Assembly (NCBI RefSeq): GCF_000006945.2
Contig: NC_003197.2
Span: 4,216,001 to 4,280,000 of the forward strand
Direction: 5' to 3'
Length of the DNA stretch: 64,000 nucleotides
Origin: Salmonella enterica subsp. enterica serovar Typhimurium str. LT2
GTDB taxonomy: Bacteria; Pseudomonadota; Gammaproteobacteria; Enterobacterales; Enterobacteriaceae
The translations under genes and the position numbers were made by a program. The notes under the pieces were generated by a model. That model ran no database searches, was not told where the DNA came from, and worked only from the letters and a program-made list of their open reading frames with translations. Shown in pieces: positions 55,117-64,000 of the stretch (position 1 is its first letter; each line of letters begins with the position of its first letter).

Positions 55117-55174
55117 TTTTCCTTGCCATAGACACCATCCCTGTCTTCCCCCACATGATGTGGGGGTTTTTTTT
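55117..55174 (+). ncRNA. cpxQ: CpxQ sRNA (3' UTR of cpxP)
   Basis: The 58-nt 3' end of the cpxP mRNA starts at ttttccttgcc and ends in the terminator cccccacatgatgtggggg plus U8. In Salmonella RNase E releases this Hfq-bound sRNA, which represses inner-membrane-protein mRNAs such as nhaB. The sequence matches the described RNA in length and position. Confidence 0.88.
55148..55174 (+). terminator. cpxP/CpxQ terminator
   Basis: The stem ccccca...tggggg is followed by eight Ts. Confidence 0.92.
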
Positions 55175-55255
55175 ATCTCCAGTTTGTCATTCTGTTATTA
55201 GCTTACTGTTTTAAACCATCCGTTATACTACCGGCAGAAGATAGCGGGAGTATTT

Positions 55256-56158
55256 ATGAATCAAACCTATGGACGGCTGGTTAGCCGGGCGGCTATCGCG
55301 GCAACGGCGATGGCATCAGCGTTACTTTTGATCAAAATTTTTGCGTGGTGGTATACGGGATCGGTGAGTATTCTGGCGGCGTTGGTGGACTCGCTGGTGG
55401 ATATTGCCGCGTCATTGACGAATTTGTTGGTCGTGCGTTATTCGCTGCAACCCGCAGATGATGAACACACGTTTGGGCACGGTAAAGCGGAGTCGCTGGC
55501 GGCGCTGGCGCAAAGTATGTTTATTTCCGGTTCGGCGTTGTTTCTGTTTTTGACCAGTATTCAGAATCTGATTAAGCCGACGCCAATGAACGACCCCGGC
55601 GTGGGGATTGGCGTTACCGTCATCGCTCTGATATGCACTATTATACTGGTCACGTTTCAGCGCTGGGTGGTACGCAAGACCCAAAGTCAGGCGGTACGGG
55701 CGGATATGCTTCATTATCAGTCTGATGTTATGATGAACGGAGCGATTCTTATCGCGCTGGGGTTATCCTGGTACGGTTGGCATCGTGCGGATGCCCTGTT
55801 TGCGTTAGGTATCGGCATCTATATTTTGTATAGCGCGTTACGTATGGGGTATGAGGCGGTGCAGTCATTATTGGATCGCGCGCTGCCCGATGCGGAACGA
55901 CAGGAAATTATTGATATCGTGACGTCATGGCCGGGAGTCAGCGGCGCGCACGATCTCCGCACGCGGCAGTCAGGGCCGACTCGCTTTATTCAGATTCATT
56001 TGGAAATGGAAGATAATCTGCCGCTCGTTCAGGCGCATTTTGTGGCTGACCAGGTAGAGCAGGCGATTTTACAGCGTTTTCCGGGTTCAGATGTCATTAT
56101 TCATCAGGATCCCTGTTCAGTCGTTCCCAGGGAAGGCAGGAAGTTCGAGCTTGTATAA
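55256..56158 (+). CDS. fieF: Ferrous iron/zinc efflux pump FieF
   Basis: A 300-residue cation-diffusion-facilitator antiporter (YiiP) that exports Zn2+ or Fe2+ against protons. Six membrane helices carry the metal site DxxxD in [16 protein letters not shown] (TM2) and HxxxD in [10 protein letters not shown] (TM5). A cytoplasmic domain follows with further zinc ligands (HIHQD-like [13 protein letters not shown]). E. coli orthologue yiiP has a solved structure. Confidence 0.97.
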
Positions 56159-56221
56159 TTGATTGTTAAAAAGTGAGCCAGGCCAGCATTTTGTGTATAA
56201 ATTACCGCCATTTGGCCTGAC

Positions 56222-56235
56222 CTGAATCAATTCAG
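56222..56235. promoter_or_regulatory. Cra operator of pfkA
   Basis: ctgaatcaattcag is a palindrome matching the Cra (FruR) box TGAATCGNTTCA. A weaker copy, tggatcgtttcga, is at 56270-56282. Repression of pfkA by Cra is established. Confidence 0.75.
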
Positions 56236-56342
56236 CAGGAAGGGATTGTTATACTATCTGTATATTCGTTGGATCGTTTCGAAGTGCGAAATCGGCTTCC
56301 GGCAATAGATTTCATTTTGCATTCCAAAGTTCAGAGGTAGTC

Positions 56343-57305
56343 ATGATTAAGAAAATCGGTGTGTTGACAAGCGGCGGTGATGCGCCGGGCATGAACGCGG
56401 CAATCCGCGGTGTTGTGCGCGCAGCGTTGACGGAAGGGCTGGAAGTCATGGGCATTTATGACGGCTATCTGGGCCTGTATGAAGATCGTATGGTTCAGCT
56501 TGACCGTTACAGCGTATCTGACATGATCAACCGTGGCGGTACTTTCCTCGGTTCTGCCCGTTTCCCGGAATTCCGTGACGAAAATATTCGCGCTGTCGCG
56601 ATCGAAAACCTGAAAAAACGCGGTATCGATGCGCTGGTAGTTATTGGCGGCGACGGTTCTTATATGGGTGCAAAACGTCTGACTGAAATGGGCTTCCCGT
56701 GCATCGGTCTGCCAGGCACTATCGATAACGACATCAAAGGCACCGACTACACTATCGGCTACTTCACTGCTCTCGGCACTGTAGTGGAAGCGATTGACCG
56801 TCTGCGTGACACCTCCTCTTCTCACCAGCGTATCTCTATCGTTGAGGTGATGGGCCGTTATTGCGGCGACCTGACGTTGGCGGCGGCTATTGCTGGCGGC
56901 TGTGAGTTTATCGTGGTGCCGGAAGTTGAATTTAATCGCGAGGATCTGGTGGCGGAAATCAAAGCCGGGATCGCGAAAGGGAAAAAACACGCTATCGTCG
57001 CTATCACCGAACATATGTGTGATGTTGACGAGCTGGCGCACTTTATTGAAAAAGAAACGGGCCGTGAAACGCGTGCGACGGTGCTCGGCCACATTCAGCG
57101 CGGTGGTTCCCCGGTACCTTACGATCGCATTCTGGCTTCCCGTATGGGCGCGTATGCTATTGACCTGCTGCTGGAAGGCCATGGCGGTCGTTGTGTCGGT
57201 ATCCAGAACGAGCAGCTTGTTCATCATGACATCATCGATGCGATTGAAAACATGAAGCGTCCGTTCAAAAGCGACTGGATGGAGTGCGCGAAAAAACTGT
57301 ACTGA
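56343..57305 (+). CDS. pfkA: 6-Phosphofructokinase I
   Basis: The 320-residue ATP-dependent phosphofructokinase is the committed step of glycolysis and an allosteric tetramer. ATP site GVLTSGGDAPGMNAAIRG and GGDGSYMGAKRL, catalytic TIDNDIKGTDYTIG (Asp127) and MGRYCGDL are present. It has its own promoter under Cra control. Confidence 0.98.
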   Translation: MIKKIGVLTSGGDAPGMNAAIRGVVRAALTEGLEVMGIYDGYLGLYEDRMVQLDRYSVSDMINRGGTFLGSARFPEFRDENIRAVAIENLKKRGIDALVVIGGDGSYMGAKRLTEMGFPCIGLPGTIDNDIKGTDYTIGYFTALGTVVEAIDRLRDTSSSHQRISIVEVMGRYCGDLTLAAAIAGGCEFIVVPEVEFNREDLVAEIKAGIAKGKKHAIVAITEHMCDVDELAHFIEKETGRETRATVLGHIQRGGSPVPYDRILASRMGAYAIDLLLEGHGGRCVGIQNEQLVHHDIIDAIENMKRPFKSDWMECAKKLY

Positions 57306-57314
57306 TTGTTTTTG

Positions 57315-57399
57315 CGCGCCTGATGGCGCTACGCTTATCAGGCCTACAGGTTGCAGAAACGTGTAGGCCGGATTAGGCGTTAGCCGCCATCCGGCAATC
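57315..57399. repeat. BIME after pfkA
   Basis: The inverted REP units gcgcctgatggcgctacgc and gtaggccggattaggcgtta...ccgccatccggcaa lie between pfkA and sbp. Confidence 0.85.
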
Positions 57400-57508
57400 C
57401 CTCAGATTTATTCCTCGAAGTTATAGCCAATCTTTTTTTATTCTTTAATGTTTGGATCTCTTTCTGGCACGCTTTGCTCATCACAACACAACATAAGCGA
57501 GTCTGGCG

Positions 57509-58498
57509 ATGAAAAAGTGGGGCGTGGGATTCACATTATTGCTGGCGTCAACCAGCATTCTGGCAAAGGATATTCAGTTACTTAACGTATCGTACGATCC
57601 AACGCGTGAGCTGTACGAGCAGTACAACAAAGCGTTTAGCGCGCACTGGAAGCAGGAAACCGGCGACAACGTCGTGATCCGCCAATCGCACGGCGGTTCG
57701 GGTAAACAGGCGACTTCCGTTATTAACGGCATTGAAGCCGATGTCGTGACGCTGGCGCTGGCTTACGATGTGGACGCTATTGCGGAACGTGGTCGTATCG
57801 ATAAAAACTGGATTAAGCGTCTGCCGGATAACTCAGCACCTTACACCTCCACCATCGTTTTCCTGGTCCGTAAAGGCAATCCAAAACAAATTCATGACTG
57901 GAACGATCTGATTAAACCCGGTGTGTCGGTGATTACGCCAAACCCGAAAAGCTCTGGCGGCGCACGCTGGAACTATCTGGCGGCATGGGGCTACGCCCTG
58001 CACCACAACAATAACGATCAGGCCAAAGCGCAGGACTTTGTCAAAGCCCTGTTTAAAAACGTTGAAGTGCTGGACTCCGGCGCGCGCGGCTCAACCAATA
58101 CTTTCGTTGAACGCGGTATCGGTGATGTGCTGATTGCCTGGGAAAACGAAGCGCTACTGGCGACGAATGAACTGGGTAAAGATAAATTCGAGATAGTGAC
58201 CCCGAGTGAATCTATTCTCGCAGAGCCGACCGTTTCCGTGGTCGACAAAGTGGTGGAAAAGAAAGACACCAAAGCGGTAGCGGAAGCCTACCTGAAGTAT
58301 CTCTACTCGCCGGAAGGGCAGGAGATAGCAGCGAAAAACTTCTACCGTCCGCGCGATGCTGACGTGGCGAAAAAATACGACGATGCGTTTCCGAAGCTGA
58401 AGCTGTTCACCATTGACGAGGTGTTTGGCGGCTGGGCGAAGGCGCAAAAAGATCACTTCGCTAATGGCGGTACGTTCGACCAAATCAGCAAACGCTAA
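57509..58498 (+). CDS. sbp: Periplasmic sulfate-binding protein
   Basis: A 329-residue sulfate/thiosulfate-binding protein of the CysAWTP ABC importer. Signal peptide ends SILA; the mature protein begins [11 protein letters not shown]. The sulfate-binding loop includes [12 protein letters not shown] and [14 protein letters not shown]. Expression is expected under CysB in sulfur limitation. Confidence 0.97.
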
Positions 58499-58508
58499 AC
58501 CGTTTATA

Positions 58509-58541
58509 AACCCGGTAACGTATTATGTTACCGGGTTTTTT
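58509..58541 (+). terminator. sbp terminator
   Basis: The stem aacccggtaac/gttaccgggtt is followed by six Ts, 11 nt after the sbp stop. Confidence 0.9.
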
Positions 58542-58598
58542 CTTTGCCACAATTTTGCGTTACTCTTCCCCGTCTATGGGTCACAGGGAACGCATATC

Positions 58599-59354
58599 AT
58601 GAAAAAAACAGGCTACTTTTTACTGGCGGTGATAGTGATTGTCGCCGCGGCGGGCGTCGGTTACTGGAAATTTTCCGGCAACCCTGATGCATTACGGGAA
58701 ATCGTGCTTGAACAATGCCTGCCCGATCAGTTACAGCATCAAAACCCAGCGCCGTGCGCGGAAGTCAAACCTCGCGCTGGCTATGTCGTCTTTAAAGATC
58801 GTCACGGTCCGTTGCAATATTTATTGATGCCCACCTACCGTATCAACGGTACAGAAAGCCCGCTATTGCTGGAACCCGCTACGCCCAACTTTTTCTGGCT
58901 GGCTTGGCAGGCTCGCGGCTATATGAGTAAAAAATACGGGCATGATATTCCGGATAGCGCGGTCTCGCTGGCGATTAATTCGCGGCTTGGTCGTTCACAG
59001 GACCATTTGCATATCCATATTTCTTGCATCCGTCCTGACGTTCGGGAACAACTGGATAACGATCTCACGCGCATCAGCACTCGCTGGCTTCCGCTGCCGG
59101 GTGGCCTGATGGGGCATGAATACCTGGCGCGCCGGGTAACCGAGAGCGAACTGGCGCAGCGTAGTCCGTTTATGATGCTGGCGGAAGAGGTGCCGGAAGC
59201 GCGCGATCATATGGGACGCTATGCGCTGGCGGTGGTACGCCAAAGCGACGACTCTTTTGTTCTGCTGGCGACCGAGCGTAATTTACTGACCTTCAATCGC
59301 GCATCGGCGGAAGAGATTCAGGATCATAGTTGCGCCATTTTGTCTTCCCGCTGA
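58599..59354 (+). CDS. cdh: CDP-diacylglycerol pyrophosphatase
   Basis: A 251-residue enzyme of the HIT superfamily that hydrolyses CDP-diacylglycerol to phosphatidate and CMP. An uncleaved N-terminal membrane helix ([17 protein letters not shown]) places it in the inner membrane with the catalytic domain outside. The histidine motif is DHLHIHISC. The start at 58599 gives the family length; a longer frame runs into sbp. Confidence 0.95.
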
Positions 59355-59435
59355 TTTTCGTTACACCCCCTGTTCATTATCTTATTGATTCTTATCCCGG
59401 TTTAAAACCGGGGTAAGATCGTGTCTATAAAAATA

Positions 59436-59451
59436 TGTGAAATCGATCAAA
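59436..59451. promoter_or_regulatory. CRP site of the GPH-kinase operon
   Basis: tgtgaaatcgatcaaa matches TGTGA-N6-TCACA except one base in the right arm. It overlaps the left end of the 38-nt palindrome by six bases. Confidence 0.7.
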
Positions 59452-59483
59452 AGATATAAAGGTATACCTTTATATCTTTTGAT
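59446..59483. promoter_or_regulatory. 38-nt perfect palindrome, candidate GntR operator
   Basis: Two exact 19-nt arms (atcaaaagatataaaggta and its complement) have GGTATACC at the centre, close to HutC/GntR operator cores. It precedes the operon that encodes a GntR regulator. Because it overlaps the CRP site, repressor and CRP could compete. Confidence 0.75.
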
Positions 59484-59616
59484 GGTTAGTTACACTCTCT
59501 TCATAGCCTCCATAGATTGTCTGGTGGATGGCTTATATAAAAACGTTTTTATTTCATGTAGTGACATCATTAATTGTTCACCAGATTTGCGCTGTTAAGC
59601 GTAAAGGAATATCAAC

Positions 59617-60951
59617 ATGAAACTTTCTATCGTGGAAAAAATCGGCTTCGGCGCGGGAGATATGGCGATAAACGTTGTGATTATCGCCATGCAGCTGCTC
59701 CTCGCCTATTTCTATACCGATATCTACGGCCTGAGCGCCGCTGATGTTGGCGTACTGTTTGTGGTTGTGCGGATGATTGATGCCATTATCGATCCGGCCA
59801 TGGGGGTTCTGACCGATAAACTGAATACGCGCTGGGGACGTTACCGCCCGTGGCTGCTGTGGTTTGCCATTCCTTTTGGTTTCGCCGTGTATTTGATGTT
59901 TATTACGCCTGACATGGCTTATATGGCCAAGCTGGCGTGGGCCTATGGCACCTATATTCTTATGACCCTGGTCTATACCGCGATCACCATTCCCTATATT
60001 TCGATGATTGGCGTGATTACCAGCGACCCCGTCGAACGGTTAAGCGCCAACGGTTATCGCTTTGTGATGACCAAGATTGCCGCTTTTCTGGTGACTATCG
60101 TCGTACCGATGCTTGCCGTCTGGCTGGGGCAGGGCAACAAGGCGCTGGGTTACCAGTTTTCGATGGGGCTGATGGGGGCGATGGGCGCCTTGCTGTTTAT
60201 CTTCTGTTTTCTTACCACGCGTGAACGCAGCGAGCCGGAAATTACGTCGTTATCGGTGGGGAAACAGTTTAAATATCTGTTACGCAACGATCAGTGGATT
60301 ATTCTCGGCGTTGTTATTCTGCTGCTGATGTGCGGTTATGTTATTCGCGGTTCCGTTGCCGCTTATTACGCTAAGTATTATCTGAACGGCGGCGATAGCC
60401 TGATTTCACCCTTCCTGACTACCGGCGTCGTTGCCTCTATTTTAGCGATGATCGCTACCACCTGGATAACCAAGTTCTGGGACAAAATTAAGATGTTCCG
60501 CTACACCCAGATTATTACCTTTATCCTGAGCGCGCTGATGTATTTCTCCGTCGGGCGTGAAAACCTTGTCCTGGCGTTTGCCTTCTATTTTCTTATTAAT
60601 TTCTTCTGCGATATGCAAATGCCGGTGTTCTGGTCCTCTATCGCCGAAGCGGTGGATTACGGAGAAAAGAAAACCGGTCTGCGCGTTTCCGGGTTGGCGT
60701 TTGGCGGCATCCTCTTCTTCCAGAAGTTTGGGATGGGGATCGCGGGCGGGATACTCGGATTCCTGCTGAGCCACTTTGGCTATCAGGCCGATGTTGAACA
60801 GAGCGCGCGTTCGCTCACCGGTATTGCGCTGATGATGACGCTCATTCCGGCTCTGTTTCACCTTGCGGTTGGGCTGCTTATGAAAAAGTATCTGATTAAT
60901 AATGAATATTATCGAGATATTCAGCTTGCCCTGGCGCAGAAACAGGCATAA
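59617..60951 (+). CDS. GPH-family transporter (STM4065-like)
   Basis: A 444-residue GPH symporter with about 12 transmembrane helices (KIGFGAGDMAINVVIIAMQ, loop LTDKLNTRWGRYRPWLLW, EAVDYGEKKTGLR). In S. Typhimurium this gene was linked to uptake of aminoimidazole riboside when the downstream repressor is lost; its natural substrate is unknown. Ribosome site AAAGGAATATC precedes the ATG. It is the first gene of a four-gene operon. Confidence 0.9.
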   Translation: MKLSIVEKIGFGAGDMAINVVIIAMQLLLAYFYTDIYGLSAADVGVLFVVVRMIDAIIDPAMGVLTDKLNTRWGRYRPWLLWFAIPFGFAVYLMFITPDMAYMAKLAWAYGTYILMTLVYTAITIPYISMIGVITSDPVERLSANGYRFVMTKIAAFLVTIVVPMLAVWLGQGNKALGYQFSMGLMGAMGALLFIFCFLTTRERSEPEITSLSVGKQFKYLLRNDQWIILGVVILLLMCGYVIRGSVAAYYAKYYLNGGDSLISPFLTTGVVASILAMIATTWITKFWDKIKMFRYTQIITFILSALMYFSVGRENLVLAFAFYFLINFFCDMQMPVFWSSIAEAVDYGEKKTGLRVSGLAFGGILFFQKFGMGIAGGILGFLLSHFGYQADVEQSARSLTGIALMMTLIPALFHLAVGLLMKKYLINNEYYRDIQLALAQKQA

Positions 60952-60961
60952 GGAGGCGCAA

Positions 60962-61921
60962 ATGAAGGCCATGAATAAGGTTTGGGTTATCGGCGATGCC
61001 TCCGTTGATCTGGTGCCGGAAAAACAGAACAGCTATCTGAAATGCCCCGGCGGAGCGTCGGCGAACGTGGGGGTATGCGTTGCCAGGCTGGGCGGAGAGT
61101 GCGGTTTTATTGGCTGTCTTGGTGACGATGACGCCGGCCGCTTCCTGCGCCAGGTTTTTCAGGATAACGGCGTGGATGTCACGTTTCTAAGGCTGGATGC
61201 GGACCTGACCAGCGCGGTGCTGATCGTCAACCTGACGGCTGATGGGGAGCGCAGCTTTACCTATCTGGTGCATCCGGGGGCTGATACCTACGTTTCGCCG
61301 CAGGACCTGCCGCCGTTCAGGCAGTACGAATGGTTTTACTTCAGCTCAATTGGCCTCACCGACAGGCCCGCTCGCGAGGCGTGCCTTGAGGGAGCGAGAC
61401 GCATGCGAGAAGCCGGTGGCTACGTGTTATTCGACGTCAACTTACGCAGCAAAATGTGGGGGAATACTGATGAAATCCCTGAACTGATCGCCCGGTCCGC
61501 CGCACTGGCTTCTATCTGCAAAGTCTCGGCAGATGAGCTGTGCCAGCTCAGCGGGGCCAGTCACTGGCAGGATGCGCGTTATTACCTGCGCGATCTTGGG
61601 TGTGACACCACGATCATTTCGCTGGGGGCCGATGGCGCGCTGTTGATTACCGCCGAGGGGGAGTTCCATTTTCCCGCACCACGCGTCGATGTTGTCGATA
61701 CCACGGGAGCCGGTGATGCTTTTGTCGGCGGACTGTTGTTCACCCTTTCCCGCGCAAATTGCTGGGATCATGCCCTGCTGGCGGAAGCCATCAGCAATGC
61801 CAATGCCTGCGGCGCTATGGCGGTGACGGCAAAAGGCGCAATGACCGCTTTACCGTTTCCTGACCAACTCAACACTTTTCTTTCCAGCCATTCGCTGGCA
61901 CAAGCCATGACCGTGAAATAA
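60962..61921 (+). CDS. Aminoimidazole riboside kinase (PfkB family, STM4066-like)
   Basis: A 319-residue PfkB-family kinase, often labelled fructokinase. It has CPGGASANVGVCVARLGG at the N-terminus and the catalytic DTTGAGDAFVGG near the C-terminus. The S. enterica enzyme phosphorylates aminoimidazole riboside, which lets AIRs feed thiamine synthesis in purine mutants. That activity is established, but the physiological sugar is uncertain. The ATG at 60962 has AGGAGG upstream. Confidence 0.93.
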   Translation: MKAMNKVWVIGDASVDLVPEKQNSYLKCPGGASANVGVCVARLGGECGFIGCLGDDDAGRFLRQVFQDNGVDVTFLRLDADLTSAVLIVNLTADGERSFTYLVHPGADTYVSPQDLPPFRQYEWFYFSSIGLTDRPAREACLEGARRMREAGGYVLFDVNLRSKMWGNTDEIPELIARSAALASICKVSADELCQLSGASHWQDARYYLRDLGCDTTIISLGADGALLITAEGEFHFPAPRVDVVDTTGAGDAFVGGLLFTLSRANCWDHALLAEAISNANACGAMAVTAKGAMTALPFPDQLNTFLSSHSLAQAMTVK

Positions 61922-61930
61922 GGAGTCATC

Positions 61931-62971
61931 ATGCACGTTGATCGAAACAAAATACTGGGATGCCTGGTGGGCGCCGCCGCCGCGGACGCGATGGGAGCCG
62001 CGACGGAAGTACGCACCCAGCAGCAAATAAAAGACTATTTTGGCGGCTGGGTGACGACCTTTCAAAAACCGCCAGCGGACACGTTTGGCCGCTGCAACGA
62101 AGCGGGGATGTGCACGGATGATTTTATTCAGGCGAAGTACATCATGGATGCGCTGCTGCGCCATCAACGCCAGGTCAGCGACGAGGCGATGCGCGAGGCT
62201 TTCCAGCAGTGGCTGGATTACCCGTACTACGCCAACTTTACCGGCCCGACGACGCGTGCGGCAATGAAGGCAATATTCAATGATAACCGCGCCTCTTTAC
62301 AGGGTGAGCTGGAAGGCGAGAAACAGTCGGTACAGATTATTAATAAGGGTAACGCGGAGGCAACGAACGGCGCCGCCATGAAGATTTGGCCAGCGGCGGT
62401 GCTGCACCCGGGTGATATTGACGCGGCGATTGAATGCGCGCTACAGATTTGCCGCTTTACCCATAATAACGTGCTGGCGATGTCCGGCGCAGCGGCGATG
62501 GCGGCGGCAACCAGCGAGGCGTTAAGAGCGCAGACCAATGCAGACAGCATTATTGCCGCCGGTATTTACGGTGCGCAAAGGGGCTATCTGCTGGCGCAGG
62601 AGCAAGGGGCGATGATGGTCGCCGGGCCTTCCGTTGCCCGACGCATTGAGCTGGCCGTAGATATCGGTAAACGTCATCGCCATTGGGAAACGGCGGTGGT
62701 GGAACTTGCTGATATTATTGGCTCCGGGCTGCACGTGAGTGAAGCGGTGCCGGCGGCCTTTGGCCTGTTCGCGTGTTGTCCGAATTCTGCCGTAGATGCT
62801 ATTATCTCCGGCGTTAATATCGGCAATGATACTGATACTGTCGCCACCATGGTCGGGGCGATTTCCGGCGCATTCCATGGCGTGGAGGCTTTTCCCGCCG
62901 ATTATTTAACGACTTTGGATCGTATGAATCATTTCGATTTGGCAGAACTGGCCAGGCAAATCGCAGGGTAG
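61931..62971 (+). CDS. ADP-ribosylglycohydrolase family protein (STM4067-like)
   Basis: A 346-residue all-helical DraG/ARH-fold hydrolase with two metal-binding motifs: CTDDFIQ (TDD) and GNDTDTVATMVGAISGAFHG (DTD). The N-terminal GAAAADAMGAATE is also typical. Family members cleave N- or O-glycosidic bonds of ADP-ribose or related ribosides. Between a ribose-type kinase and a sugar permease it may release a ribosyl group from the imported compound. Starts 10 nt after the kinase. Confidence 0.9.
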   Translation: MHVDRNKILGCLVGAAAADAMGAATEVRTQQQIKDYFGGWVTTFQKPPADTFGRCNEAGMCTDDFIQAKYIMDALLRHQRQVSDEAMREAFQQWLDYPYYANFTGPTTRAAMKAIFNDNRASLQGELEGEKQSVQIINKGNAEATNGAAMKIWPAAVLHPGDIDAAIECALQICRFTHNNVLAMSGAAAMAAATSEALRAQTNADSIIAAGIYGAQRGYLLAQEQGAMMVAGPSVARRIELAVDIGKRHRHWETAVVELADIIGSGLHVSEAVPAAFGLFACCPNSAVDAIISGVNIGNDTDTVATMVGAISGAFHGVEAFPADYLTTLDRMNHFDLAELARQIAG

Positions 62972-63033
62972 CGACTTCACCCTGCCGGGGACGGTAAAAC
63001 GTCCCCTGCTGGCGAAGACGTGAGGTGCGCAGC

Positions 63034-63756
63034 TTGCAGGTTGATAAAACGAGCTTTACTCCGCTTTATAAGCAACTATTTTTTATCATCTGTCAGCAGA
63101 TCCAGAACGGGTCTTTGCCTTTGGGTAGCCAACTACCGACGCAAAAAGAGATTGCCAGATCCTACAACGTCTCGCTGATTGTGGTTAAACAGGCCTGGAG
63201 CGAATTAATCAATGCGGGCATTATTTCCTCCCAGCGCGGAAGTGGTTCGGTGGTGTGCTCGGTGCCGGAAGGCGTGAGCTACGGGCACACGTTTCGCGGT
63301 ATTACCCGCGATCTCCAGGACGCCAGCGTGGCGATTGAGAACCGTATTCTGGAAATCGCGCCGCGCCGCGCGCGCGACGCTCAGGCAGACGGCTTGAGCC
63401 TGCCCGCACAGCATCACTATCTCTATATTTCGCGTATTCGTTGCCTGAATAACCGCCCATTTAACCATGAGAAAATATATCTCGATCTCAGCTTCTTTCC
63501 CGGCCTGGAACTCACACCGCAGGCGCTGGAGCATACGTCGCTTTATTCGTTATTAAACGTCACAAGCGACTCGGCGATAGAAAAAGTTGAGGCGATTTTA
63601 CCTTCCGCTGACCTGTGCGAAAAATTGCAAATCGCCGCCAATAAACCGCTGTTATCCGTCGCCAGACAGACGTTTCAGGCCGGGAAGGACAGCCCTTTTG
63701 AGTATTGCCGCTATTACGTGCTGTCTGAATACTTTGGTGAAATTCATTATCACTGA
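63034..63756 (+). CDS. GntR/HutC-family repressor (STM4068-like)
   Basis: A regulator of about 240 residues: N-terminal winged helix (TPLYKQLFFIICQQIQNGSL, QLPTQKEIARSYNVSLIVVK) and a UTRA effector domain (about 90-235). TTG at 63034 is preferred because GAGGTG is 6 nt upstream; GTG at 63025 is in frame but has a poorer ribosome site. Loss of the orthologue derepresses the transporter and kinase. It likely binds the palindrome at 59446-59483. Confidence 0.88.
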   Translation: MQVDKTSFTPLYKQLFFIICQQIQNGSLPLGSQLPTQKEIARSYNVSLIVVKQAWSELINAGIISSQRGSGSVVCSVPEGVSYGHTFRGITRDLQDASVAIENRILEIAPRRARDAQADGLSLPAQHHYLYISRIRCLNNRPFNHEKIYLDLSFFPGLELTPQALEHTSLYSLLNVTSDSAIEKVEAILPSADLCEKLQIAANKPLLSVARQTFQAGKDSPFEYCRYYVLSEYFGEIHYH

Positions 63757-63853
63757 TCTGTCCACTTAATCCTGCGATAACCCCACCATATCTGGCGTTT
63801 ACCTGCCTGACTGTCCGTCGTATTCTTGCTGAAAAAATCGTCAGGAGACAGGT

Positions 63854-64000
63854 ATGTCGCTCTGGTTGTCCCATCCTCTGTTCCTCCCGTCCATCATCGT
63901 TGGCGTTACTATCCTTCTGTGGGCGACTTCGCCACTGCCGGAGTTTATGACCGCACTGCTATTTTTTGCTGTGGCGATGGGACCAGGGAAAGTTCCTGCG
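63854..64000 (+). CDS. SLC13/DASS-type permease (5' part only)
   Basis: An ATG at 63854 after CAGGAGACAGGT opens a frame to the right edge, 49 residues. The hydrophobic N-terminus with LWATSPLPEFMTALLFFAVA is the hallmark of SLC13 anion:sodium symporters. The substrate is not inferable from this fragment. It may be cotranscribed with the GntR gene (97-bp gap). Confidence 0.8.
   Translation, partial: MSLWLSHPLFLPSIIVGVTILLWATSPLPEFMTALLFFAVAMGPGKVPA

Noticed and set aside
56331..57227. Long open frame antisense to pfkA (298 codons)
   Set aside because: Shadow of pfkA codon usage; composition and lack of start signal do not support a gene.
1..64000. CRISPR array, prophage, IS element, tRNA or rRNA
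   Set aside because: No regularly spaced repeats, transposase or phage genes, or structural RNA signatures were seen; the repeats present are REP/BIME elements.

Overview
The window is enterobacterial chromosome and almost certainly Salmonella enterica. The backbone runs glnA-bipA, then the yih sulfoquinovose cluster, yihX-yihY-dtd-fabY, fdo/fdhE/fdhD, rha, sodA, cpx, fieF-pfkA-sbp-cdh, in the order known from E. coli K-12. The accessory blocks between these genes are Salmonella-type: the STM4010-4015-like operon in place of yihLMN, azlCD plus a regulator in place of frv, a KdgM-like porin plus a TRAP transporter after rhaT, and an aminoimidazole-riboside-kinase operon after cdh. All coding sequences look intact. 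The serovar cannot be decided from this window. No rRNA, tRNA, insertion sequence, prophage or CRISPR array was seen.

Layout. 1-3.3 kb: glnA (3' part cut by the window edge) with its sigma-54/NtrC/CRP control region, and divergent bipA. 3.3-8.9 kb: a minus-strand, translationally coupled operon with a leucine-rich-repeat protein, an ATP-grasp enzyme, an alkaline-phosphatase-superfamily 'sulfatase', two radical SAM enzymes and a HAD phosphatase. Its function is unknown and it is the best candidate here for an undescribed pathway. 9.0-20.6 kb: the sulfoquinovose (sulfo-EMP) cluster ompL-yihO-P-Q-R-S-T-U with divergent yihV-yihW. 20.8-23.6 kb: the overlapping yihX-yihY-dtd-fabY operon. 23.7-26.3 kb: an islet of two type II toxin-antitoxin modules around an esterase. 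26.3-32.9 kb: formate dehydrogenase-O (selenocysteine in FdoG), FdhE and divergent FdhD. 33.1-37.4 kb: two divergent DUF3829 lipoproteins, AzlCD and an XRE-cupin regulator.

37.5-46 kb: the L-rhamnose regulon (rhaM, a FucO-like reductase, rhaD, rhaA, rhaB, rhaS, rhaR, rhaT), with CRP and RhaS-type sites. 46.5-50.3 kb: a KdgM-family porin and a DctPQM-type TRAP transporter, each preceded by a KdgR-like box, which suggests one uptake route for pectin-derived acid sugars. 50.5-59.4 kb: sodA, yiiM, an NTF2-fold orphan, cpxA-cpxR / cpxP with the CpxQ sRNA at the cpxP 3' end, fieF, pfkA, sbp and cdh. 59.6-63.8 kb: a GPH transporter, PfkB kinase (aminoimidazole riboside kinase), ADP-ribosylglycohydrolase and GntR regulator, headed by a CRP site overlapping a 38-nt perfect palindrome. 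The 5' end of an SLC13-type permease runs off the right edge.

Several blocks share a layout of porin, permease, glycosidase or isomerase, kinase, aldolase or reductase, and a local repressor. The window is therefore rich in carbon-scavenging modules set between conserved housekeeping genes, with REP/BIME elements at many gene ends.
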